Shown here: one piece after another, positions 54,905 to 62,527 of the stretch
Layout: each line of letters starts with the position of its first letter
How positions within the stretch are numbered: the first letter of the stretch is position 1
Assembly: GCA_964454015.1 (NCBI GenBank)
Contig: CAYVQF010000025.1
Coordinates: 7,385 to 71,384, forward strand
Length of the DNA: 64,000 nt
Direction: 5' to 3'
From: CAYVQF01 sp964454015
GTDB taxonomy: Bacteria > Myxococcota_A > Bradymonadia > UBA4248
The notes under the pieces: model-generated
Seen by the model: the letters and a program-made list of their open reading frames with translations, nothing else
Databases searched by the model: none
What the model was told of the DNA's origin: nothing
Position numbers and translations under genes: made by a program

Positions 54905-55399
54905 TCAGGGCGCGCTCTCGAGGATGCGCTTGCGGGTGTAGGCGATGAGGCCGCCAGCGTCGATGATGGCTTGGCGCTCAGGGGGGAGTGGCAGGGTGGG
55001 GAAGCGCTGGCCCGTGCGCACATTGATGACGGCGTCGGCTTGGATGTCGAGCTCATCGCCTTCTTCGGCGTCGATGGTGGGGCAGATGATGAGGTTGAGG
55101 CCGAGGTTGATGGCGTTCTGGAGGAAGATGCGGGCGATGCTCTTGGCGACGATGACGAGCGCGTTGCCCTTGATGGTGCTGGCGGCCTGTTCACGGCTGG
55201 AGCCGCAGCCAAAGTTTTCGTCGGCGACGACGACGCTGCCCGGTGGGATGGTTTTGGCCTGGAGCCTGGTGTTGAACTCCGTGCGGTTGAAGAAGCAGAA
55301 TTGTGGCGTTTCCGTGGGCAGGACGGTGGCCATGAACCTACCTGGGTAGATGTCGTCGGTGCTGATGTCTCTGCCGAGCTTCATTACGACTGTGCCCAT
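54905..55399 (-). CDS. leuD: 3-isopropylmalate dehydratase small subunit-like (LeuD/aconitase swivel domain)
   Basis: A 164-residue swivel-domain protein (RDISTDDIYPGRFM; DENFGCGSSREQAA is the family substrate-binding loop). It pairs with the LeuC-like subunit to isomerise a hydroxy-acid. It starts at the base shared with the leuC stop (TAATG), so subunits are made in equal amounts. The neighbours are a class III CoA-transferase and an HMG-CoA-lyase-like gene rather than leuA or leuB, so the true substrate may be a citramalate- or methylmalate-type acid and not isopropylmalate. Confidence 0.85.
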   Translation of the reverse strand: MGTVVMKLGRDISTDDIYPGRFMATVLPTETPQFCFFNRTEFNTRLQAKTIPPGSVVVADENFGCGSSREQAASTIKGNALVIVAKSIARIFLQNAINLGLNLIICPTIDAEEGDELDIQADAVINVRTGQRFPTLPLPPERQAIIDAGGLIAYTRKRILESAP

Positions 55400-56691
55400 T
55401 AGAATCCCCCTTGGCGCGGATCGGTGATGACGCCGGTGATGGCGCTGGCGGCGGCGACGGCAGGGCTGCAGAGGTAGACCTCGGCTTTGGGATTGCCCAT
55501 GCGGCCTTTGAAGTTGCGGTTGGTGGTGGCCAGGGCGACCTCGGCGTCGCCGAGGGCGCCTTGGTGGATGCCGAGGCAAGGCCCACAGCCGGGGTTCATG
55601 ACCACCGCGCCGGCGTTCATGAAATCGGCGATGTAGCCGGCTTCGAGGGCCTGGGAGTAGATTTTGGTGGAGGCGGGAAAGACCAGCATGCGGGTGCTCT
55701 CAGCGACCTTCTTGCCTTTGAGGATCTTGGCGGCGACGGCGAGGTCGTCGAGGCGCCCGTTGGTGCAGCTCCCGATGACGATCTGCTGGATGGCGGTGCC
55801 CGTCACGGCGTCGATGTCTTTGACGTTGTCGACGGTGTGGGGGCAGGCGATCTGGGGGACGAGGTTGGAGACGTCGAGCTCGATGACGCGCTCATAGATC
55901 GCGTCGGGGTCGGGGGTGACGCGGTCGATGGGGCCTTGGTAGCCGGCCTCGTCGCGGAGGTAGCGTTCGGTCTCGTCATCGGCGGGGACGATGCCTCCCG
56001 TGGCGCCGGCCTCGACGCTCATGTTGGCGAGGACCAAGCGGCCGCTGGTGGACATGCTGCGGATGGCTTCGCCGTGGAACTCGAGGACGCGGAAGTTGGC
56101 GCCCTGGGCGCTGACCTTACCGATGAGATGCAGGATGAGGTCCTTGGCGCCGACGTGCTGGTTGAAGTGGCCGTTGACGACGACCTTGATGGTCGGTGGG
56201 ACCTCGATGTTGAGGGCGACGCCGAGGGCCCAGACGGTGGCCATCTCGGTGGCGCCGATGCCGAAGGCGAAGGCACCCAGCGCGCCGTGGCTGGTGGTGT
56301 GGCTGTCGGTGCCGACGACGACCATGCCGGGGCGGACGTAACCGTATTCGGGGAGGATCTGGTGGCAGATGCCGCCGCGGTCGCCGCGGATGTCGTGAAA
56401 TTTGGCGATGCCGTGTTGGGCGACGAAGGCGCGGATGAGTTTGTGGTTGGTCGCCGTCTTGGGGCTCTCGGCGGGGACGCGGTGGTCGAAGATGATGGCG
56501 ATGTTGTCAGGGTTCCAGATTTTGGGCTCCCTGTGGGTGCCCTCGTAGATGCTGTGGAACTGATTGATGACCAGGGCGCCATTCTCGTGGGACATGGCGA
56601 GGTCGACGCTCGGCTCGACGATTTGCAGGGCCTTGACGGCAGGGGTGCCTGCGGCGCGGGCCAGGATTTTCTCAACGACGGTCATTCCCAT
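55399..56691 (-). CDS. leuC: 3-isopropylmalate dehydratase large subunit-like (LeuC/homoaconitase family)
   Basis: A 430-residue [4Fe-4S] aconitase-family subunit. It has GTDSHTTSHGALGAFAFGIG, the cluster Cys in IGSCTNGRLDD, and NPGCGPCLG, which together provide the three Cys ligands. It is the shorter two-subunit (archaeal-like) class of about 420 residues rather than the 465-residue E. coli LeuC. ATG 56691 has GAGGAAG six bases upstream. It is 24 bases downstream of the CoA-transferase and overlaps leuD by one base. Substrate cannot be told from motifs; the neighbourhood suggests a C5 hydroxy-dicarboxylate. Confidence 0.87.
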   Translation of the reverse strand: MGMTVVEKILARAAGTPAVKALQIVEPSVDLAMSHENGALVINQFHSIYEGTHREPKIWNPDNIAIIFDHRVPAESPKTATNHKLIRAFVAQHGIAKFHDIRGDRGGICHQILPEYGYVRPGMVVVGTDSHTTSHGALGAFAFGIGATEMATVWALGVALNIEVPPTIKVVVNGHFNQHVGAKDLILHLIGKVSAQGANFRVLEFHGEAIRSMSTSGRLVLANMSVEAGATGGIVPADDETERYLRDEAGYQGPIDRVTPDPDAIYERVIELDVSNLVPQIACPHTVDNVKDIDAVTGTAIQQIVIGSCTNGRLDDLAVAAKILKGKKVAESTRMLVFPASTKIYSQALEAGYIADFMNAGAVVMNPGCGPCLGIHQGALGDAEVALATTNRNFKGRMGNPKAEVYLCSPAVAAASAITGVITDPRQGGF

Positions 56692-56715
56692 GGATCTTCC
56701 TCGCTGGTGTGGGGG

Positions 56716-57921
56716 TCAGATGACGGCTTTTTCCTTGAGCTCGGCGAGCTGCTCCGGGGTGTAGCCCAAGCGGCCCAGGATTTCTTCGTTGTGCTGGCCG
56801 AGCCGCGGCGGTGGGGTGGTGACGTTGCCGTCACTGTGGCTGAAGAGTGCGGTGAGTCCGAAGACCTCGATTTCGCCGATGCCAGGGACGTAGACTTTTT
56901 GGAGGACGTTGCGGTGGACGATCTGTGGCTGGCGCAGGGCATCGTGGAGGCTCAAGATATCGCCGCTGGGGACGTTGTGGGCGTTGAGGGCCTCGACCCA
57001 GTGGCGGGTCGCTTTCTGGCAGAGCTTGGCTTCGAGCAAGGGGGTCAGCGCTTGGCGATTCTTTTTGCGGGTGTCCCTTTCCTGGAAGCGGGGGTCGGTC
57101 TTGAGGTGGGTGAGCTCGAGGACGTCACAGACGGCTTCCCACTGTTCTTGCTTGTTGGCGGCGATGTTGATGTGGCCATCTTGGGTCTTGAAGGCGCCGC
57201 TGGGAGCGGCGGTGAAGTTGTCGTTGCCCATGACCACAGGGGCTTGGCCACCGATGAGGAGGTTGGCGACGACCCAGCCCATGAGGGGCATGATGGCGTC
57301 GAGGAGGGCGACGTCGATGGACTGTCCTTGGCCGGTGCGTTCGCGGTGGAAGAGGGCGGCCATGACGGCGAAAGCGGCGTTGAGGCCACCGACGGTGTCG
57401 CAGACGGGGAAGCCGGCGCGCAGGGGGGTGAGACGCTCGTCGCCGTTGATGGACATCTCGCCGGAGAGCCCCTGGATGATCTGGTCGTAGGCGGGCTTTT
57501 TGGCGTCGGGGCCGCTTTGGCCGAAGCCGGAGATGGCGCAATAGATGAGCTTGGGGTTGATCTCGCGCAGGACCTCATAGCCGAGTCCGAGTCGCTCCAT
57601 GACGCCGGGGCGGAAGTTCTCGATGACGACGTCGGCGTCCTTGACGAGGGCCTTGAAGATCTCTTTGCCCTCTGGGCTCTTGGTGTTGAGGGTGACAGAG
57701 CGCTTGTTGCAGTTCTGGGCGAGGAAACTCGTGCCCATGAGCTGTTGATTGTACTCGGGGACGATGCCGAGCTTGCGGGCGAGATCGCCGTCCTTGGGGT
57801 TTTCGATTTTGATGACCTCGGCGCCCAGGAGGGCGAGGTGGAGCGAGGCGAAGGGGCCCGAGAGGACGTTGGTGAGGTCGAGGACCCTGATGCCTTCGAG
57901 GATGGGGGTTTTGGTCGTCAT
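56716..57921 (-). CDS. Class III (CaiB/BaiF, Frc) CoA-transferase
   Basis: A 401-residue family III CoA-transferase: N-terminal ILEGIRVLDLTNVLSGPFAS, ENFRPGVMERLGLGY, and VCDTVGGLNAAFAVMAALFH with the catalytic Asp. Members move CoA between carboxylates, including succinyl-CoA to citramalate, itaconate, glutarate, oxalate and carnitine. Placed between an HMG-CoA-lyase-like gene (12 bases upstream) and leuCD, it fits activation of a hydroxy-acid before cleavage by the lyase. Substrate inference is from context only. Confidence 0.88.
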   Translation of the reverse strand: MTTKTPILEGIRVLDLTNVLSGPFASLHLALLGAEVIKIENPKDGDLARKLGIVPEYNQQLMGTSFLAQNCNKRSVTLNTKSPEGKEIFKALVKDADVVIENFRPGVMERLGLGYEVLREINPKLIYCAISGFGQSGPDAKKPAYDQIIQGLSGEMSINGDERLTPLRAGFPVCDTVGGLNAAFAVMAALFHRERTGQGQSIDVALLDAIMPLMGWVVANLLIGGQAPVVMGNDNFTAAPSGAFKTQDGHINIAANKQEQWEAVCDVLELTHLKTDPRFQERDTRKKNRQALTPLLEAKLCQKATRHWVEALNAHNVPSGDILSLHDALRQPQIVHRNVLQKVYVPGIGEIEVFGLTALFSHSDGNVTTPPPRLGQHNEEILGRLGYTPEQLAELKEKAVI

Positions 57922-57933
57922 CGGTACACCTGT

Positions 57934-58833
57934 TTAGTAGGAGAGGGGGCCGCTCTGATAGACTCTGCCGGGCATGGTGCGCGCGAAGTAGGCGGCCACG
58001 TCTTTGGCGATGGTGGTGAGGCCGGCCAGATCGATGTGGCGGACTAGGCCTTGGCGCTGGAGGGCGTGGACGAGGTCTTCCGTGGCGACGTTGCCTGCGG
58101 CGACCTTGGTGAAGGGGCAGCCGCCGAGTCCAGCGAAGGAGGTCTCGAAGTGGGTGACGCCCGCTTGGATGGCGGCGAAAATGTTGGCCATGCCGAGGCC
58201 GTAGGTGTCGTGGAAGTGGCAGGTACACTGCAAGTTTGGAGAGAGCGCGCGGATTTTGCCAAATAGTTTGAGCACCTGTTCGGGGTGGGCGTGGCCGGCG
58301 GTGTCGGCGAGGCTGATCTGGGTGAGGCCAGCGTCGAGGTAGGCGCTGACGATGGCCAGGACGCGTTCTTCTGGGATGGGGCCTTCGAAACCGCAGCCAA
58401 AGGCGCTCTGTACGGAGACCTGGACGCGTTTGCCCTCGTGGATGGCCCGTTGGGCGGTGGCGATGATGCGGCGCTGGGCTTCGGCGGAGCTCATGCCGGT
58501 GTTCTTCTGGGAGTGGGTCTCCGAGGCGGAGACGCCGAGGCAGAACATCTCGACGCCGCATGCCAGGCCGCGCTCGAGGCCGCGCTCGTTGAGGACCAGG
58601 CCGGAGAGGGTGGTGCCGGGGTGGGGCTCTTGGGCGAGGCTGCGGAAGAGTTGGTCCGTGTCGGCCATCTGAGGCATTTTTTCGAGGTGGACGAAGGAGC
58701 CGACCTGGACGATGTCGACCTTGGCGGCGATGAGCGCGCGGAGCCAGGCGAGCTTTTTGGGCGAGGGGACGCTTTGTTTCTCCGCTTGGAGGCCATCGCG
58801 GGGGCCGACTTCGTGGATGATGATCTCAGACAT
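57934..58833 (-). CDS. HMG-CoA lyase-family acyl-CoA lyase
   Basis: A 299-residue TIM-barrel lyase of the HMG-CoA lyase/DRE family. N-terminal EVGPRDGLQ gives the metal Asp and catalytic Arg, HFHDTYGLGMANI the metal His pair, and SFAGLGGCPFTKVAAGNVAT the family signature with its catalytic Cys. It cleaves 3-hydroxy-3-methylglutaryl-CoA or a close analogue such as citramalyl-CoA. The second ATG (58833) has GGAG six bases upstream; the first (58839) is too close. It is the first gene of the operon, ending 12 bases before the CoA-transferase. Confidence 0.88.
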   Translation of the reverse strand: MSEIIIHEVGPRDGLQAEKQSVPSPKKLAWLRALIAAKVDIVQVGSFVHLEKMPQMADTDQLFRSLAQEPHPGTTLSGLVLNERGLERGLACGVEMFCLGVSASETHSQKNTGMSSAEAQRRIIATAQRAIHEGKRVQVSVQSAFGCGFEGPIPEERVLAIVSAYLDAGLTQISLADTAGHAHPEQVLKLFGKIRALSPNLQCTCHFHDTYGLGMANIFAAIQAGVTHFETSFAGLGGCPFTKVAAGNVATEDLVHALQRQGLVRHIDLAGLTTIAKDVAAYFARTMPGRVYQSGPLSY

Positions 58834-59251
58834 ACTCATCTCCGAGTTGCGGGCGTTGTCATGCAGGTCCTATCACCTTGTGCGGTTGGGGCCAAGGGGG
58901 GGCTGCGTGGGGGTCGCCGTTGGCGCTGGCGTGGCCTCGAGGGGAGGGCCCTTCTTTGGAGCGCATGACGAAGCGGTGGGTGGTGAGGGCAATCGGTCAT
59001 GCAGGTGGGGTGACGCGGTCTAAGAGCGGCGGTGTTGAGCAAGTGGTGTTTGACCGCCACGTGTGCGGCAGCAAGGAGTGGGCAGACGTCTTCTCCTTTG
59101 CCTTGCGGCGTTGGGGTATTTTCGATAGGGCGGCGCGCCACCTGCGCTTGGTGCGGTGGGCGGGGGAGTCGAGCGTCAAAGGGAGGGGTGCGGTGGCGGC
59201 GGTCGTCGCGGCGGATGTTAGGGTTGGTGGGGAAAGTGTGAAAGTTTCGTG

Positions 59252-59271
59252 TTTGTGAAAATTATCACGAA
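59252..59271. promoter_or_regulatory. CRP/FNR-like palindromic operator, copy 1
   Basis: TTTGTGAAAATTATCACGAA: TGTGA, six bases, TCACG, matching the CRP-type half-sites. It lies 227 bases before the lipoprotein start. Confidence 0.6.
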
Positions 59272-59300
59272 GGCATGCGCTTGGTTGCCTGTGGCCTTGG

Positions 59301-59320
59301 TTTGTGAATAAGTTCACGAA
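59301..59320. promoter_or_regulatory. CRP/FNR-like palindromic operator, copy 2
   Basis: TTTGTGAATAAGTTCACGAA: the same half-sites and flanks as copy 1 (16 of 20 bases equal), centre to centre 49 bases away. It lies 178 bases upstream of the lipoprotein start and close to a TTGACA. Confidence 0.6.
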
Positions 59321-59478
59321 TGGATGTGATGTATTGTTGCTGAAATTGTTGACACATGCGGACCGGCGCGACATGGTGTGTGGTGCGTGGGGGTGGCTGG
59401 CGCGGTGGAGGATCGGGCCAGCGCCGCGGCGCGTACGCCCAGAGGTGGGTGGATCCCAAAAGAAAAGAGGAGATGGAT

Positions 59479-60006
59479 ATGCTGCGGAGATGGGGTTGGA
59501 GACAAGGTGGGGTGGTGTTGTTGGCGTTGGTGCTCGTAGGGGGGCTGGCGGCTTGTGGCGATGACGACGGCAAGGGGCCGGGCATGGCGACGGTGCGGAT
59601 TCACAATGATTTTGACAATCCCGATCTGCCGCGGCAGCCGCCGTGGACGATCTGTCATGCGTGGTACAATGGGACCTATTTCGACAAGGTGGGGTGGGGA
59701 GAGACGAGTGAGGCTCTCGAGGTGCGGGCGGGGCTGGGTTTGGTGTATATGATCGCCGCGTGGGATGATCCGACGTGCAGCGAGGCGAAGATGCTGCCCA
59801 TCGCGTCGAAGATCGAGGAGGAGACCCTGGTGGGGCAGGAGCGGACCATTACGATAGGCTTGACCAATCATCAGGGTCCGTGTCCCCCAGAAGGGGTGCA
59901 GCCCATCCCTGAGGAAGCCTATGAGCAGGTGCGTTCTTTGTGGGCGCAGTATACGTTCAAGCCCTACGCGGAGCGGACCGAGAACCCGCAGTGTTTGGCG
60001 GACTAG
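59479..60006 (+). CDS. Lipoprotein of TonB-receptor operon
   Basis: A 175-residue lipoprotein with lipobox GLAAC (C26) and a mature domain of mixed strands (ATVRIHNDFDNPDLPRQPPW; CHAWYNGTYFDKVGWGE) bearing a few Cys. ATG 59479 is spaced six bases from GAGGAG; ATG 59473 is too close. No family. First gene after the twin operators, followed in 12 bases by a second lipoprotein-like gene and then the TonB-dependent receptor, so it may be the surface or periplasmic partner of that receptor. Confidence 0.7.
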   Translation: MLRRWGWRQGGVVLLALVLVGGLAACGDDDGKGPGMATVRIHNDFDNPDLPRQPPWTICHAWYNGTYFDKVGWGETSEALEVRAGLGLVYMIAAWDDPTCSEAKMLPIASKIEEETLVGQERTITIGLTNHQGPCPPEGVQPIPEEAYEQVRSLWAQYTFKPYAERTENPQCLAD

Positions 60007-60018
60007 GGAGCGCAGGTG

Positions 60019-60444
60019 ATGGGGGAGTGGGGTGTGGCATGGGCGGCGCGGCGATGGTGGGTGCTTTGGCTGGGGTCTTTGGCCTGCCTGAGCGCTGGTG
60101 GCTGCGTGGAGCTCTATCCGCAGGTGGTGATTTTGCACGCCTTGGGTGAGGAGATTGCCATCAAGGATGTGAGCTTCAGTGGTTGTTTGTGGGCAGAGGT
60201 CTTGGCCGAGGGGGAGACGAGTCGGGTGGGTGAGTGTTTGCCCGGGACGGATCACGTGCACTTCAAGCGCTTCGATGGGGCGAAGTTCGCGGCGGGCGAC
60301 TACGACGATTTCAAGCCGCGGTGGTTCAATTACCGGACGCGCGCCACTTTTACGGTTCACGCCGGTCAGGGGGTGCAGGTCTTCACGCTGCGCGCTGCCG
60401 ACATAGAGCAGGATTTCGATGTGGCTGGCCCTTATTCGCACTGA
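60019..60444 (+). CDS. Second small lipoprotein-like gene
   Basis: A 141-residue exported protein with a Trp-rich signal (WWVLWLGSLACLSAGGC; C29 possible lipid site, though its -3 residue is not ideal) and a mature beta-rich region (GCLWAEVLAEGETS; FTVHAGQGVQVFTLRAAD). Similar in size and style to the lipoprotein before it but not obviously related. ATG 60019 (GTG 60016 alternative). Its last 26 bases overlap the receptor gene start. Family unknown. Confidence 0.6.
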   Translation: MGEWGVAWAARRWWVLWLGSLACLSAGGCVELYPQVVILHALGEEIAIKDVSFSGCLWAEVLAEGETSRVGECLPGTDHVHFKRFDGAKFAAGDYDDFKPRWFNYRTRATFTVHAGQGVQVFTLRAADIEQDFDVAGPYSH

Positions 60445-62500
60445 GGTAGCGTGGCGCCGGGCCGCGTTGGCGGCGCTGGTGGTCGCGGCCTGTGTTGGCT
60501 GGGGCGGCGCGGCCTGGGCCGATGGGGCTGGCCTGGGAGAGGCCGTGGCGGCGGGCTTTGGGCGCGGTGCAGCCGTGGCGAGGTCCGCGGGCGCTGCGGT
60601 GGGCGGCGGTGCTGCCCCGGTTGCGCCGCTGGTGGATGCGGCGCCCATGCAGGCTGGGGAGGCTTTGCCAGGGGCGGCGGCAGGCTGTGGCGGGAGGGTC
60701 GTGGCTGCGGCGACGCAGGCGGCTGGGGTGGGGCTGTGTGCCCGGGCGGCCTTGCCGCTGTTGGTCTATGAGACCTTGAGCCGCCCGGCGCCGACGCGCA
60801 GTGATCCCAGCTCTGCGGCGGAGGTCGTTGGGGCCGAGGCGTTGGCTCGGGAGACCCAGACCTCGCTCATGGAGCGTCTGGCGCGGCGAACGGCCTCCCT
60901 CTATGTGACCTCGCGCGGGACCACGCTGCACGGCATCGGTCAAGGGAGCAGCGGCGGCTTCAGCGTCCGTGGTCTAGGGGGTGCGCCCAACGTCCAGGTC
61001 TTGGTGCTGGTGGACGACGTGCCGGATCTGGCGGGGATTTTTGGCCATCCGCTGCCCGACGTCTATGTGCCGGCGTTGGTGGATCACGTGGAGGTGATTC
61101 CCGGTGGCGACTCAGTGGCCTTTGGCTCCAACGCCATGGGCGGCGTGGTGCGGATCACGAGCGCCTGGGGGCAGGAGCGCGGCGAAGAGGTGACCTTGCA
61201 CGCGGGCTTTGGCTCCTTTGAGACCTATCTCATCGAGCCGGTCTTTCAGGGGCGCTATGACGGGTGGGATGTCGCCGCGGCGGCCCATTTGCGTCACAGC
61301 GATGGTCACCGCGACGGGATGGCGGGGGATCTCCAGAGCGGCCAGGTGGCGGCGCGGGTGCGGCTGGCAGAGGGGCATGAGCTCACGGTGCGGACGCGCT
61401 TGAGCCGCTTGCGTGGGGCCGATCCTGGGCCGGCGACGCACCCGCGCCTGGGGGAGACCTTCTCTGCCTTGCGCCACGGGTTGTCGGTGTCGCTGCGCAA
61501 TGCTTGGCCCGCGTGGGAGGGTCGATCCATGGTCTACGTCAACTGGGGCCGGCACGCCTTTCACGATGGTTTTCGGAGTCTCGACGCGCTGGCGGGCGCC
61601 AAGAGTGAGTGGACGTGGCAGGCCTTGCCGTCTCTGGACTTGAGCCAAGGGGTAGAGGTCGAGGGCCTGGTGGCCGAGGCCAAGAACGAGGTCACCCAGG
61701 TCGCCTATGGGATCCCCACTGAGGCCGGGGTGGCGCTCTTCCAGAGCGCGACCTTTCGCCCGTGGTCGCCTTTGACTTTGGTCGCAGGCTGGCGGGTCCT
61801 GGTGCACGACCGCGACGGCTGGGTAGGGCTCTTCAAGGTCGGCGGTGCCCTGACGCTGTGGTCGGGCGCAGAGCTGCGGTCGCGGGTGGCCCGCAATTAC
61901 CGCCGCCCGACCTTGCGCGAGCGCTGGCTCCCCTTCCCCGTGGCCAATCCCGAGCTGCGCCCCGAGACCTCTCTGACCACGGAGCTGACCTTGGCGCAGC
62001 GCTTGGGCCAAGATTTGGAAGTGCGGGTGACGGGCTACCACACGCTGGCGCGGGACATGATCAAGACCTTCGGCATTTTTCCCGCCGCCCAGACGGTGAA
62101 CATCGACGAGGCCCCGATCTGGGGGGTGGAGGGCGGCCTGCGCGCGCGCATCGGGCCCTACTTCTCGCTCGAGGTCTCGGGCGCCTGGCAGGACGTGGGG
62201 CGCTACACCCGGCAGAACCCCAGCCACCGGGTCACGGGGAGCGCGGTCTTCAGCCACGCCGGCTTGACCTTGGCCTTGAGCGGCGAGTGGGTGGGTGGAC
62301 TGCACATGGCCAACTACGGGCGCGACCCCATGGCGGACGTGGCCCAGCTCGATCTGCACGCGGCCTACGCCGGATTCGAGCTCCCCATCGAGGTCTATGT
62401 GGACGCCCGCAACCTGACCCACGCCGACAACGCCTACGTCAAGGGCTATCCCATGCCGGGCTTCTCCCTGTTCGGGGGGCTGCGAGCGCGGGTGTGGTGA
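60419..62500 (+). CDS. TonB-dependent outer-membrane receptor
   Basis: A 693-residue receptor. Signal peptide (ALAALVVAACVGWGGAAWA) and an unusually long Ala/Gly-rich stretch (about 35-115) precede a YETLSRPAP TonB-box-like segment near 118. A plug domain follows (LVDDVPDLAG; IPGGDSVAFGSNAMGG), then a 22-strand-type barrel ending in the aromatic RARVW. It imports a siderophore, cobalamin, heme or similar using TonB energy; the ligand cannot be inferred. Transcribed with two lipoprotein-like genes behind twin CRP/FNR-like palindromes. The start codon lies inside the previous gene. Confidence 0.88.
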   Translation: MWLALIRTEVAWRRAALAALVVAACVGWGGAAWADGAGLGEAVAAGFGRGAAVARSAGAAVGGGAAPVAPLVDAAPMQAGEALPGAAAGCGGRVVAAATQAAGVGLCARAALPLLVYETLSRPAPTRSDPSSAAEVVGAEALARETQTSLMERLARRTASLYVTSRGTTLHGIGQGSSGGFSVRGLGGAPNVQVLVLVDDVPDLAGIFGHPLPDVYVPALVDHVEVIPGGDSVAFGSNAMGGVVRITSAWGQERGEEVTLHAGFGSFETYLIEPVFQGRYDGWDVAAAAHLRHSDGHRDGMAGDLQSGQVAARVRLAEGHELTVRTRLSRLRGADPGPATHPRLGETFSALRHGLSVSLRNAWPAWEGRSMVYVNWGRHAFHDGFRSLDALAGAKSEWTWQALPSLDLSQGVEVEGLVAEAKNEVTQVAYGIPTEAGVALFQSATFRPWSPLTLVAGWRVLVHDRDGWVGLFKVGGALTLWSGAELRSRVARNYRRPTLRERWLPFPVANPELRPETSLTTELTLAQRLGQDLEVRVTGYHTLARDMIKTFGIFPAAQTVNIDEAPIWGVEGGLRARIGPYFSLEVSGAWQDVGRYTRQNPSHRVTGSAVFSHAGLTLALSGEWVGGLHMANYGRDPMADVAQLDLHAAYAGFELPIEVYVDARNLTHADNAYVKGYPMPGFSLFGGLRARVW

Positions 62501-62527
62501 GCCAGCGCGACCGAGGGCGTCTCTTGC

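Larger units (their letters stand above)
58834..59478. other. Divergent intergenic region with regulatory palindromes
   Basis: 645 bases between the lyase operon (minus) and the lipoprotein/TonB-receptor operon (plus). The right half turns AT-rich from about 59240 and holds two 20-bp palindromes. A TTGACA at 59349-59354 lies downstream of them, without a good -10. A possible 126-codon frame (58878-59258) looks like chance. No RNA gene or terminator recognised. Confidence 0.5.

Noticed and set aside
55411..58047. An 878-codon open frame on the plus strand opposite the leuCD/CoA-transferase genes
   Set aside because: It mirrors the real minus-strand genes; high third-position GC leaves the antisense strand open, and the product has no recognisable domain.
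58878..59258. A 126-codon plus-strand frame in the intergenic region before the receptor operon
   Set aside because: No convincing start site, no domain, and the composition resembles non-coding GC-rich DNA.
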